Source of the DNA: Flavobacteriaceae bacterium CRH
Lineage (GTDB): Bacteria; Bacteroidota; Bacteroidia; Flavobacteriales; Flavobacteriaceae
NCBI GenBank assembly: GCA_001507425.1
Contig: LMAJ01000031.1
Location: 1-49,356, forward strand
Direction of reading: 5' to 3'
Length of the DNA: 49,356 bases
Shown here: positions 17,696-25,068 of the stretch, one piece after another
Layout of the letters: the number at the start of each line of letters is the position of its first letter
Numbering within the stretch: position 1 is the stretch's first letter
Made by a program: the position numbers and the translations under genes
The notes under the pieces: generated by a model
The model's input: the letters and a program-made list of their open reading frames with translations, nothing else
The model's database searches: none
Told to the model about the DNA's origin: nothing

Positions 17696-18811
17696 TTAGA
17701 AAGATCCGCAAATATTGCCACCTAAAGTTGGACCTGCACCAGCTGAGCTGGTAACATCAGCCTTAACTGCAGAACCTGCAAGCGTTACAATAGTATACGG
17801 AGGTGTAAAAGAAGTTTTGCTACCTGCTGTATTTCCACTAACATTAGTGAAAACATTACCAACAGCTGTAACTGCTGTGTAACCAGTCATTAAATCAATA
17901 GGTGTTTTTACTCCTTCAAATACGTTATTTTCCACTTTAATATCAGCTTCAAAACCTGCTGCAACACATTTATTGCTTACAGTACTATTAAAAAAGTTGT
18001 TGATTAAATGCACTTTTCCAAAACGTACTCTTGGCATTCTTTCTTTACAACCAGGAGCCCACCAGCAACGGGCAAAAGTAATTCTCAATTTTCCACGATC
18101 TGCAGTTGCACCATCGCTAGAACCAATTAAGTTAGAATATCTGTGATCGTCTGATCCTCCAGAACCTCCTGCTTTTGGTGGTTTTAGGTAGTGGAATTTA
18201 GAATAAGTAACAGATATATAATCTGATTTATTCTTGATGTCGAAGTTTCCGTCTACACCATCTCTAAATTCGCAGTGGTCAACCCATACGTTTGTACATT
18301 CGTCAAGAATAGCATTATCCCAACCGTCAGTATCATAAGCACCAGGACCTTCAAAAATAAGATTTCTGATGATGATGTTCTTACATCTTTTAATGTTGAT
18401 GATTCCAGAAGCATCTTTTGTTTGGTTTGTAGAAACCAATTTTGCACCGGCAGCACCGTAAATTGTTTTTCCGGTTTGATCCTGGAATGACAATCTAGTT
18501 GTAACTGTAATAGTACCACTCACTTTAATCACTTTTACAGTACTACTTTCAATTGCAGATTTCAATTGAGCATACGTTGTAACAGTTGTTTCAGCAGCAC
18601 TTCCTCCTCCGGTTGTACCTCCGTTTTGCGAAGCCCATCCAGGAACCTGTGCACAGTTTCCAACTTTTGCAGTTAAACTACCAGTAGGTGTAGTAGTTTC
18701 AATAATTGCGCTTTCACCACTTACAGGAGAAGCAATTTCTTCAGTGTTACAACTTGTAAAACCGAATACGATTGTCAGTAACAATACTGACCATGTTGAT
18801 TTAAATTTCAT
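17696..18811 (-). CDS. Pectate lyase, polysaccharide lyase family 1, lipoprotein
   Basis: 371 residues. A lipoprotein signal peptide ends GFTSC (Cys21), so the enzyme is probably membrane-anchored and surface-facing. A low-complexity Ser/Thr/Gly linker (about 25-75) leads into a parallel beta-helix: IIIRNLIFEGPGAYDTDGWD, the conserved VWVDHCEF, and ERMPRVRFGKVHLINNFF, which carries the catalytic-arginine region of PL1 enzymes. It cleaves polygalacturonan by beta-elimination. No SusC/SusD pair or other pectin genes are adjacent, so it is an isolated lyase. A 12-bp palindrome in the upstream spacer could be its operator. Confidence 0.88.
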   Translation of the reverse strand: MKFKSTWSVLLLTIVFGFTSCNTEEIASPVSGESAIIETTTPTGSLTAKVGNCAQVPGWASQNGGTTGGGSAAETTVTTYAQLKSAIESSTVKVIKVSGTITVTTRLSFQDQTGKTIYGAAGAKLVSTNQTKDASGIINIKRCKNIIIRNLIFEGPGAYDTDGWDNAILDECTNVWVDHCEFRDGVDGNFDIKNKSDYISVTYSKFHYLKPPKAGGSGGSDDHRYSNLIGSSDGATADRGKLRITFARCWWAPGCKERMPRVRFGKVHLINNFFNSTVSNKCVAAGFEADIKVENNVFEGVKTPIDLMTGYTAVTAVGNVFTNVSGNTAGSKTSFTPPYTIVTLAGSAVKADVTSSAGAGPTLGGNICGSF

Positions 18812-18971
18812 AATTTAAGTTTGGGGGTTTATAAAAAATTTAACGGTACAAATCTGCCCATAATAATTTTTAAAAAAGTTGAACAAGTTCAATCTTTTGT
18901 AAAAATTTTGTGATTAAATGTTTTTTTAACAGTTGTTTAGAGACAAAAATGACTAAAAAAAGTAATTTTAC

Positions 18972-18983
18972 GTAATCGATTAC
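18972..18983. promoter_or_regulatory. Perfect 12-bp palindrome, possible LacI-type operator
   Basis: GTAATCGATTAC has a central CG and the AAnCGnTT core typical of LacI-family operators. It lies in the divergent spacer, 161 bp before the pectate lyase start and 57 bp before the Crp-like gene. No LacI-family gene is in the window. Confidence 0.4.
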
Positions 18984-19039
18984 ATCTTTTTAATTCATTC
19001 AAAACTTACGCCCCAAAGTAAGAATAAAAGTAAAAACAC

Positions 19040-19609
19040 ATGTACAAAGCCCTCAGATTAAACATTGAACGTAAAATTAACCTCACAGATGAAGATTGGA
19101 AATTTATAGTAGAGAAAGCCGAATTTATAAAATTGAAGAAAAATGAATTCCTACAAATTCAGGATTCAAACAATTCTTATGAAGGATTTATTTTAAAAGG
19201 CGCTTTTAAGACTTATATTTTCAATGACAGCGGAAACGAAAGCGTTATTTTCTTTTCCTTCGAAAACGAATGGATGTGCGATCTTCAAAGTTTCTACCAC
19301 CAAAAGCCTACAACCTACAACATTCAGGCGATGGAAGAAAGCGAGATTTTAGTGATCAGCAAAGCAAACAAAACATTGTTGTTTGAACAAGTTCCTAAAC
19401 TCATCCAATTTCACATTATGATGGTAGAAAAAGCAAACATCGCCATTCAACAAAGACTTTTAGATGTCTTAAACAAAACCTCCAAACAAAGATATCTGGA
19501 TTTTATAGAACGGTATCCCAGTAAATTTAAAGCCATCAACAACAAGAATTTATCATCGTACCTTGGCGTCTCGCACGAATTTTTATCTAAGATTAAAAGA
19601 AGTTGCTAA
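19040..19609 (+). CDS. Crp/Fnr-family transcriptional regulator
   Basis: 189 residues. An N-terminal cyclic-nucleotide-binding-like barrel (about 15-120, with FILKGAFKTYIF and ESEILVISKANKTLLFE) is followed by a long dimerisation helix (about 125-150). A short C-terminal helix-turn-helix ends LSSYLGVSHEFLSKIKRSC. This architecture is common in Bacteroidota, usually without confirmed cAMP binding. The last codons come from a 13-bp repeat that continues past the stop, so the natural C-terminus may have been altered. Divergent from the pectate lyase; any regulation of it is speculation. Confidence 0.85.
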   Translation: MYKALRLNIERKINLTDEDWKFIVEKAEFIKLKKNEFLQIQDSNNSYEGFILKGAFKTYIFNDSGNESVIFFSFENEWMCDLQSFYHQKPTTYNIQAMEESEILVISKANKTLLFEQVPKLIQFHIMMVEKANIAIQQRLLDVLNKTSKQRYLDFIERYPSKFKAINNKNLSSYLGVSHEFLSKIKRSC

Positions 19610-19633
19610 AAGAAGTTGCTGAAAAAAGTTGCT
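19595..19633. repeat. Three copies of a 13-bp repeat across the Crp-like stop codon
   Basis: AAAAGAAGTTGCT at 19595 and 19608 and GAAAAAAGTTGCT at 19621. The first copy encodes the final residues KRSC and part of the stop. Confidence 0.8.
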
Positions 19634-19703
19634 AAGGTTCTTAGATGCTAAGTTTCTAAGATTTAGAAGATCTCGCAAAGTCGTGAACGTTTTTTTTATT
19701 TAA

Positions 19704-19938
19704 GCCACAGATTAAAAGATTAAAAGGATTTAAAAAAAAATGACTATCCGTTACTTGTACCAATTTTGAGAATGGCACACGGATAACACGGATTTAAACC
19801 GATAAAAAACGGATTTTTATATTAATAGCAGCGAAAATCCGTCTAATCTGTGTCATCTGCGTCCTTTATTGGGCATTAGTCCGCTTAGCGGACAGTCATA
19901 TAAAAAAATCTGCTAAATCTGCAGCATCTGCGGGAAAC
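19704..19938. repeat. Nested dispersed intergenic repeats
   Basis: The left part (19704-19735, CCACAGATTAAAAGATTAAA) and right part (19902-19938, AAATCTGCTAAATCTGCAGC) match the two halves of one continuous repeat at 31616-31679. They are separated here by about 170 bases. The separating DNA holds an inverted pair of the ACACGGAT...ATCCGT type (about 19777-19862) and the 15-bp palindrome GTCCGCTTAGCGGAC (19879-19893). The 393-base spacer 19610-20002 contains no gene. Confidence 0.65.
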
Positions 19939-20002
19939 AAAAAACTTTGCGATTTTGCGGGATTAAAAAAACGTACTGCCTTTGTGTCTTCGTGGCAAAA
20001 AC

Positions 20003-20509
20003 TTAGATTATTTTCTCTAAGTATATAAACTCCAAAGGTTCATTTGAAATATTAATATGAATATCGCTCGAAGGAAAAGGTTCTCTTTCGCCGGTTTCAA
20101 CATAACCGTGGCGTTTGTACCAGGCGATAAGTTCTGCACGAACCGAAACAACCGTCATAATAATACTCGACAAACCCAAAGCTTTGGCCTGATTTTCACC
20201 TTCAGCCAATAATTGTTTTCCGATTCCGCTATTTTGTAATTCCGGCGAAACAGTTAACATTCCCAAATACAATTGCTGTTCTTTCTCTACCAATAAAACT
20301 GATCCAATAATTTTGTCGTTCTCGGTATATTTCAGGAATGTATTTTTAGGATCAAGAATGATTGCTGTCAATTCTTCTTCGGTTGTTCTTTTTCCTTCTA
20401 ATAAATGGGCTTCTGTAGTCCAGCCTTTTTTAGAAGTTTCGCCTCTGTATGCAGAGTTTATTAAGGTTGTTAATGCGGGGATGTCTTGTAGGGTTGCTTT
20501 TGTAATCAT
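20003..20509 (-). CDS. GNAT-family N-acetyltransferase
   Basis: 168 residues with the GNAT fold. The N-terminal motif is MITKATLQDIPALTTLINSA. The core strand is LYLGMLTVSPELQNSGIGKQ, in which the Q/N-SGIGKQL segment forms the acetyl-CoA pyrophosphate loop, followed by AKALGLSSIIMTV and WYKRHGYVETGEREPFP. The substrate cannot be told from sequence. A near-exact copy of its first 18 to 19 codons occurs 1.3 kb upstream at 21748-21803. A TAATTTTG box (20577-20570, minus) lies 60 bases upstream. Confidence 0.88.
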   Translation of the reverse strand: MITKATLQDIPALTTLINSAYRGETSKKGWTTEAHLLEGKRTTEEELTAIILDPKNTFLKYTENDKIIGSVLLVEKEQQLYLGMLTVSPELQNSGIGKQLLAEGENQAKALGLSSIIMTVVSVRAELIAWYKRHGYVETGEREPFPSSDIHINISNEPLEFIYLEKII

Positions 20510-20758
20510 GAAATGTTTATGCGTAATTATAGTTTTTGTATTGAATTATTTCCGTTTTAAATGTAAGAACAAAATTACAATATTGAAGATTGATTTTAAT
20601 CGAAATTTCTCAATTATTTTTTTGGCTTTTCGATAGAGGAAACAGCAATAAGTAAAATGAACTGCTAAAGTTACAATGATTCCAATATTCCAAAGAGGCA
20701 TTCATTAGAAAAATGAAGCATTATATTTTCCTTTTTTGGGTTTTCAATGACTAATAAA

Positions 20759-21187
20759 TCATACGTTTCCAGATGATAAAGAAAATAAAAGTATTATTTG
20801 AGCATTACAATTTTGATTACCATTTGTTATTTTCAGTTTGTGTTGACCTGTTTTTTCAGAAACCATCCAATTAAAATCGATACCTTTTGTATAAGAAGTC
20901 ACTTCATCGTCCGAATTAAATTCTATGATTTCATATTTCTCGTATACTTTTTTGTCTTTGTTAATCTCCATATGTAAGGAGCTGTCAAGCATAACCAAAT
21001 ATCGGTAATAGCCCTTAAATTTGGTAAACTCCGAAGGCACTTTCTCTATTGTAGCACTGCTTATTCTGAATACAAAATCTCTATCGCCATAGCGTGCTGT
21101 TTCCGGATATATCATATATTCATATGTCAATCCACCACTCCAGATAGCGGGTGTACAATCTTTTTTAGCAAAAAGGCGTATGTTCAT
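20759..21187 (-). CDS. HutD/Ves-family cupin-like protein
   Basis: 142 residues. The order W-SGG-T-YEY-P, DFVFRISSATIEKVPSEFTKF, GYYRYLVMLDSSL and DFNWMV matches HutD-type proteins, whose consensus is W-GG-T-E, DF-WR-S-A, F-G-R-L-LL and DFN-M. The protein is shorter than typical HutD (about 190 residues), mostly from loss of loops. HutD is linked to histidine utilisation in proteobacteria, but here hutH lies 11 kb away and transcribes separately. It is the first cargo gene after the GNAT gene and is bordered upstream by a GC-rich repeat element. Confidence 0.6.
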   Translation of the reverse strand: MNIRLFAKKDCTPAIWSGGLTYEYMIYPETARYGDRDFVFRISSATIEKVPSEFTKFKGYYRYLVMLDSSLHMEINKDKKVYEKYEIIEFNSDDEVTSYTKGIDFNWMVSEKTGQHKLKITNGNQNCNAQIILLFSLSSGNV

Positions 21188-21252
21188 TTTTTATTGTTTG
21201 AATAAGAAATTTGATGTGCTATTTATCTTCTTTCGAAAGTTTTTTTCTTTGT

Positions 21253-21283
21253 GTTCACGACCGGGACGTTCGCGCTAGCGGGG
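21253..21283 (+). repeat. GC-rich dispersed element, copy 1
   Basis: GTTCACGACCGGGACGTTCG followed by CGCTAGCGGGG. It lies between two small genes and is strikingly GC-rich for this genome. Related copies occur at 21717, 22731 and 23863. Confidence 0.7.
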
Positions 21284-21288
21284 TAATT

Positions 21289-21660
21289 TTAAATTTTATT
21301 TCCATTTTCATCGTATCCAGAAGGATAAACACCATACCGGCTTTTAAATTCTTCTAACGTGGCAGGTTCTCCCATGTTGCAATGAAAATCATGAGGACTT
21401 AAATTTTCGTACCATATTCTCCATTTTTCGTCCTCTTGTTCCCTTTCTTCTTTTGTCATAGCGTTTAATAGTTCCTGTTCTTTTTGATCGATTAATTCTC
21501 CTCGCCTTTGATGAACTTGAAATAATTGTGAATCGGTCAATTTCTTGTAACACTCACGCCATTCTGTGGATGTTGGTGTTTCATCCAGCATTTCGGCTAA
21601 AACTTCTAATTGTTCATCACTTAAACGCTCTGTTAATTCTTCTGGTTTAATTCTTTTCAT
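21289..21660 (-). CDS. Hypothetical protein, charged, soluble
   Basis: 123 residues, not recognised. It is rich in Glu, Lys, Arg and Gln, with helical segments (LSDEQLEVLAEMLDE, KEQELLNAMTKEEREQEDEK) and a compact C-terminus (FKSRYGVYPSGYDENGNKI). No signal peptide or membrane segment is visible. ATG 21660 is the only sensible start. It stands between two GC-rich repeat elements, like a cassette. Confidence 0.65.
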   Translation of the reverse strand: MKRIKPEELTERLSDEQLEVLAEMLDETPTSTEWRECYKKLTDSQLFQVHQRRGELIDQKEQELLNAMTKEEREQEDEKWRIWYENLSPHDFHCNMGEPATLEEFKSRYGVYPSGYDENGNKI

Positions 21661-21716
21661 AGAATTTTAATTTTATTCACATACTAAAGCAAGTGCCTTT
21701 CTTGTATCTACTTTAT

Positions 21717-21747
21717 GTTCACGAGCGACACGCCAGCGCCAGCGGGG
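21717..21747 (+). repeat. GC-rich dispersed element, copy 2
   Basis: GTTCACGAGCGACACGCCAG followed by CGCCAGCGGGG. Its right end abuts the truncated GNAT fragment exactly at 21748. Confidence 0.7.
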
Positions 21748-21803
21748 GAGTTTATTAAGGTTGTTAATGCTGGGATGTCTTGTAGGGTTGCTTTTGTAAT
21801 CAT
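21748..21803 (-). pseudogene. 5' fragment of the GNAT acetyltransferase gene
   Basis: The 56 bases repeat the first 18 to 19 codons of the gene at 20003-20509 with a single difference, including its ATG (21803-21801), and then stop abruptly at the GC-rich element. A TATTTTTG box (21854-21847) lies upstream in the same orientation, so this end may be the original promoter-proximal part of the gene. Confidence 0.75.
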
Positions 21804-21938
21804 GAAGTAGAGTAGTTGTAATTTGAATTTCTAAATATAGGAAAAGCAAAAATATACAGAAAGTAAGAAATTGTAACTATGTCATGAAGCAAATTACGAC
21901 ATCGGTTAGGTTGTTTGGTCCATCGTTGGGCTTCGAAG

Positions 21939-22086
21939 CCCCAAATTTGGCGTTGGCATACGTCAAATTTGAGGTTCGGAACGTCAAATTTGGGGTTCAG
22001 AACGTCAAATTTGACGTCAGCAGACGTATATTTTTACGTTCCGGACGTCAAAAATGAGGTTCACAACGTCAAATTTGGAGTAAATA
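21939..22086. repeat. Array of seven 21-bp units carrying CAAATTTG palindromes
   Basis: Units begin at about 21939, 21960, 21981, 22002, 22024, 22045 and 22066, so spacing is 21 bases (22 once). Each has the form ACGTCAAATTTGGGGTTCAG with changes. The unit at 22002 forms the perfect 16-bp palindrome ACGTCAAATTTGACGT. Two helical turns separate successive sites, placing them on one DNA face. The array ends 183 bases before the XRE regulator gene and lies in the spacer 21804-22269, which holds no other gene. Confidence 0.85.
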
Positions 22087-22257
22087 ACCCCAACTATGGA
22101 TGATTAAACGTCATTTATTAGTGTAAGTTATATTTATGCTTACTAATCGCACGCATCTTAAAGCCGAATTTATCAATTTATATCAATTTTGAAAATAGTA
22201 TCTTACAAAAACTAGTTTGTTTTTTACCTAAATTTATTTTCGTTTAAGAATTTTAAA

Positions 22258-22265
22258 TATCTTTG
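22258..22265 (+). promoter_or_regulatory. Candidate -7 box of the XRE gene
   Basis: TATCTTTG matches TAnnTTTG and ends four bases before the ATG at 22270, implying a leaderless or near-leaderless transcript. A TTTG lies at 22216-22219, but the 38-base gap is too long for a normal promoter. Confidence 0.35.
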
Positions 22266-22269
22266 AATT

Positions 22270-22665
22270 ATGAGTACAGCAATAAAACCAAAACATATCG
22301 GCAGAAATATAAGCCGAATCAGAGAGCTTAAAGATATGAAACAGGAAGCTCTGGCACAGGCTATAGGAACAAATCAGCAAACAATTTCGGCTATTGAAAA
22401 CAGCGAAACTGTAGACGAACAAAAACTTATTGAGATAGCAAAAGCTCTTGGCGTTTCGGTTGAAGCAATTAAAAACTTTTCAGAAGAAGCTGTATTTAAT
22501 ATTATTGGAAATACTTTTCAAGATCACAGTGCAATTACTTCAGGTGATTACAATTGCAATTGTACTTTTAATCCTTTAGATAAAGTTGTAGAACTTTACG
22601 AACGTTTGGTGCAAGCTGAAAAAGATAAAGTTGAGTATTTAGAGAAATTATTGAACGGGAAATAA
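22270..22665 (+). CDS. XRE-family helix-turn-helix regulator
   Basis: 131 residues. The N-terminal HTH_3 domain (about 9-68) has the classical pattern IGRNISRIRELKDMKQEALA, then QQTISAIENS and IAKALGVSVEAIKNF. The C-terminal part (about 75-131) has a short Asn/Cys stretch (GDYNCNCTFNP) and an amphipathic helix with heptad spacing (VVELYERLVQAEKDKVEYLEKLL) that probably dimerises. It is a DNA-binding regulator of unknown targets. The palindrome array immediately upstream is an obvious candidate for its own operator. A perfect terminator follows. Confidence 0.88.
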   Translation: MSTAIKPKHIGRNISRIRELKDMKQEALAQAIGTNQQTISAIENSETVDEQKLIEIAKALGVSVEAIKNFSEEAVFNIIGNTFQDHSAITSGDYNCNCTFNPLDKVVELYERLVQAEKDKVEYLEKLLNGK

Positions 22666-22688
22666 TGTTTTTAAACATATATTAAATA

Positions 22689-22716
22689 AAAAAAGAGATC
22701 TTAGGATCTCTTTTTT
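22689..22716 (+). terminator. Terminator of the XRE gene
   Basis: 12-bp perfect stem, AAAAAAGAGATC (22689-22700) with GATCTCTTTTTT (22705-22716), four-base loop and T run. It lies 23 bases after the stop. Confidence 0.85.
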
Positions 22717-22730
22717 CTTTATGTTCAATT

Positions 22731-22756
22731 GCTGGCGCGAGCGTCCCGCTCGTGAA
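22731..22756 (-). repeat. GC-rich dispersed element, copy 3 (inverted)
   Basis: GCGAGCGTCCCGCTCGTGAA at 22736 preceded by GCTGGC, the reverse complement of the element at 21253 and 23863. It is flanked by TTCAATTG on both sides (22725 and 22760 region), possibly a short target duplication. Confidence 0.65.
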
Positions 22757-22770
22757 CGTTTCAATTGGTT

Positions 22771-23166
22771 TTATTCCATAAATTCTAACTCTATACCACA
22801 TTCTTTAAAATCTAAATATCTTAATTCAATATGTTTTTTATTATAGGGTAACCTTCTAAAAAGAAATTTATCTTTTTTAAAAAGCACGTTTTTAACTTCA
22901 CTTTCACGTTCGAATTTCAGTTTCAGTGTGTCTGAATTTATCTGCCAAATGAAAGGTTCTTTTTCTATTACTTTTTCGTGCTTCAAGTAGCCTTTTCCAT
23001 TTTTAAAAAAAGTAAATAAGAAACCTTTAGGAACTTCTTCTCTTTCAGAGCAGAACATTCCAGAAACCTTCCATGTTCCTAAGATATGATTTTCATTTTT
23101 CTTTTCTCTTATTTGATGAAAAGTATAAAGTAGGCATATTGAAAAAACTAATGTGTAAAACTTCAT
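22771..23166 (-). CDS. Hypothetical small exported or anchored protein
   Basis: 131 residues, not recognised with confidence. Residues 1-20 (MKFYTLVFSICLLYTFHQ) form a hydrophobic N-terminus that could be a signal or anchor. The rest is predicted beta-rich, with ILGTWKVSGMFCSE and GFLFTFFKNGKGYLKHE, a wording reminiscent of lipocalin-like domains (G-W at the start of the first strand), and ends CGIELEFME. It is bordered by GC-rich elements and sits alone, not in an operon. Confidence 0.6.
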   Translation of the reverse strand: MKFYTLVFSICLLYTFHQIREKKNENHILGTWKVSGMFCSEREEVPKGFLFTFFKNGKGYLKHEKVIEKEPFIWQINSDTLKLKFERESEVKNVLFKKDKFLFRRLPYNKKHIELRYLDFKECGIELEFME

Positions 23167-23244
23167 AATAGTTGTTATTTATTCTTTGCGTTTATGAGCT
23201 AGGTGCCAGCTCTAGCGAAGAAATGAAGATATTTTTGGGTTTAT

Positions 23245-23658
23245 TTATCTTTTAAAATTTATTACAATATTATTATTGTCTATAATTCTTAATTCGTCAA
23301 GCCAATGAAAACTCATTTCTTGTAGATTTCGTTGAAGGAAATTAATAATATTTCTAAACTCAGGAATTATTGATATAATTTCAAATTTTGGAATAACAAA
23401 ATGTTCATCAATTTTAAAGTACTCCGAATATTTAATTTCATACGGAATTTCGTAAATCTCATTGTCTGTTGATATTCTTAGAATTAATGTATCAAAAGAC
23501 ATATGATCATTTTTATAAACTGCAATCTCAATTATTTTATTTAGAAATAGCTTGTGGTTATTTTCATTTATAGAAAACAAAATACCTTCTTTATCTATTT
23601 TTATTTTTAGCGAAGGTTTATTTATTATCAGTTCATTCCATAAATCTATTTTGATCAT
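23245..23658 (-). CDS. Hypothetical protein of the accessory island
   Basis: 137 residues, not recognised. It is rich in Ile, Asn, Lys and Glu with alternating strand patterns (LKIKIDKEGILFSINENNHK, LILRISTDNEIYEIPYEIKY) and a C-terminal helix-strand (FRNIINFLQRN, IIDNNNIVINF). No signal peptide. Base composition is lower in GC than the core genes. Small proteins of this kind are often immunity or antitoxin partners, but nothing here proves that. Confidence 0.55.
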   Translation of the reverse strand: MIKIDLWNELIINKPSLKIKIDKEGILFSINENNHKLFLNKIIEIAVYKNDHMSFDTLILRISTDNEIYEIPYEIKYSEYFKIDEHFVIPKFEIISIIPEFRNIINFLQRNLQEMSFHWLDELRIIDNNNIVINFKR

Positions 23659-24018
23659 ACGATTTACTAATTTACAATGATTATATGTTTGTCATGAAAG
23701 TTTTTATGCCGTTTTCAAAATTGAAGTTATCCAGATGAAAAGTTATGTTTCTACTGCTACCAATCCAATTAATTAGGACCACTAACACAAAGTACTTTCC
23801 ACTTAACCGTTAAAGTTTTATTTTCTAATTCTTCCTTAAGCTCTTCTATTGAATTTCTTTGTGTTCACGAGCGGGACGCTCGCGCAAGCGGGGGCGAGCG
23901 TCCGCTCGTGAACGTTCCAATTGTCTCGTCCTGAAAAAAGTTTACATATTTAACTTAATCCTAAAATAGATTTACAGTCATATTTTAGTCTTGTTATAGG
24001 TTTACATTAATAGGACTT
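23659..24018. other. 360-base spacer without a gene
   Basis: It holds the composite GC-rich element at 23863-23913. The remainder (23659-23860 and 23914-24018) is AT-rich with no convincing reading frame, promoter or terminator visible. Confidence 0.6.
23863..23913. repeat. GC-rich dispersed element, copy 4 (inverted pair)
   Basis: GTTCACGAGCGGGACGCTCG (arm 23863-23883, 21 bases) pairs with GCGAGCGTCCGCTCGTGAAC (23894-23913), one base shorter, around a 10-base GC-rich loop. The palindrome thus contains the element in both orientations and would form a very stable hairpin. Confidence 0.8.
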
Positions 24019-25029
24019 TTATCTTCTTATTCGATTCCAAATGAATTGTTCCGTATATTCTATAATTTGTTTTTGAGAGAATTTCAATACTTTATGACCG
24101 TCATTTCCAATAATTCCATTAATGTATTGTGCTTTAATTTGTTTAGGAGGAAAACTATAAAAAATTCTTTGCCACATTAAGTCAAAAGATTTTTCTAAAA
24201 AATCTAAAGTCTGTTTTACTTTTTCATTTCTAATAAGATTATATAATAAAATTTTTCTCTCATCATTAGCGAGAATTTTTATTGTAAATTCTTCTTCTTC
24301 GAAATTAATAGTTTTTTCGAAATCTTCAGTATTATTTAAACCATAAAATTCTTCAAAATTTATTGAGTTTTTGTCGTCAAAAAACTGAACAACAAAATCA
24401 TTCATTAAAATTATATATGGGTTTTTATCACTAGTTGAACCTACATAGTTTTCAGTAAATCCTTTGTCACCACCTAAAGTTTCCAAGTATGTTATTATCA
24501 TCGGAAATCTATTGATGTTTTCAGTTTCCTTGTTCAAAATTATTAATCTTAACTCTTCTTGAGTTTCTTTTTTTAAGGTGAAAATTTCTTCACAAATTGA
24601 ATTTCGCCATATTTGTATATAAAAAAACATTCGTATTAATGACACTTCTTTGAAAGTCAGTAATTTAATTCCCGTTAAGTCTGCGTTTCTTAATTTTGGG
24701 AGTATTGTTGCTGAAAAACCTGATTCAAATTCAGTAAAGTTTTTTTCACAAACATCGCAGAAGACAAAATCAACAGAAAATGGTATTTGTCTAGCGTTTT
24801 CAAGTTCTTCTTCATTAGGAGCTCGTCCTAGAGCTTTTTCTAAATTGACTTCGTCAATTCGTTGAAAATTAAATTCAACAAACGGATTTCCGTTTGAAAT
24901 ATCAAAATAAAATCCTCGCTCTCGTGCATTTGTTCCTCCAATATTTAAACACTTTCTTATTATACCATCTGATAAATAATGCGTGTTTTTTTTATTCGCT
25001 TCTGTTTTTTGACATAATGCACATATCAT
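24019..25029 (-). CDS. CxxC zinc-site protein, possibly HNH-like
   Basis: 336 residues. Two CxxC pairs (C3/C6 in MICALCQK, and C91/C94 in FCDVCEKN) with His17 in THYLSDGIIRKCL form a probable zinc site. Its layout recalls HNH-type nucleases, where the first CxxC is followed by a histidine and a G/P-rich turn, but no clear HNH triad is present. The remaining 230 residues are mainly helical and acidic (INFEEEEFTIKILANDERKI) and are not recognised. It follows the disrupted gene 25069-26041 by 39 bases in the same direction, so the two may form an operon. A defence or toxin role is only a guess. Confidence 0.6.
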   Translation of the reverse strand: MICALCQKTEANKKNTHYLSDGIIRKCLNIGGTNARERGFYFDISNGNPFVEFNFQRIDEVNLEKALGRAPNEEELENARQIPFSVDFVFCDVCEKNFTEFESGFSATILPKLRNADLTGIKLLTFKEVSLIRMFFYIQIWRNSICEEIFTLKKETQEELRLIILNKETENINRFPMIITYLETLGGDKGFTENYVGSTSDKNPYIILMNDFVVQFFDDKNSINFEEFYGLNNTEDFEKTINFEEEEFTIKILANDERKILLYNLIRNEKVKQTLDFLEKSFDLMWQRIFYSFPPKQIKAQYINGIIGNDGHKVLKFSQKQIIEYTEQFIWNRIRR

Positions 25030-25068
25030 ACTTTTTTCTTTTTAGTATTAGTATTAAACTCGCGGTCG

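Noticed and set aside
21939..22086. CRISPR-like regular spacing
   Set aside because: The units are 21 bases with no unique spacers, no conserved repeat of typical length and no cas genes.
21915..22103. Small reading frame (62 codons) across the 21-bp array
   Set aside because: It opens with TTG, follows only from the repeat's 21-base period (seven codons), and has no promoter or homologous look; a palindromic DNA array explains it better.
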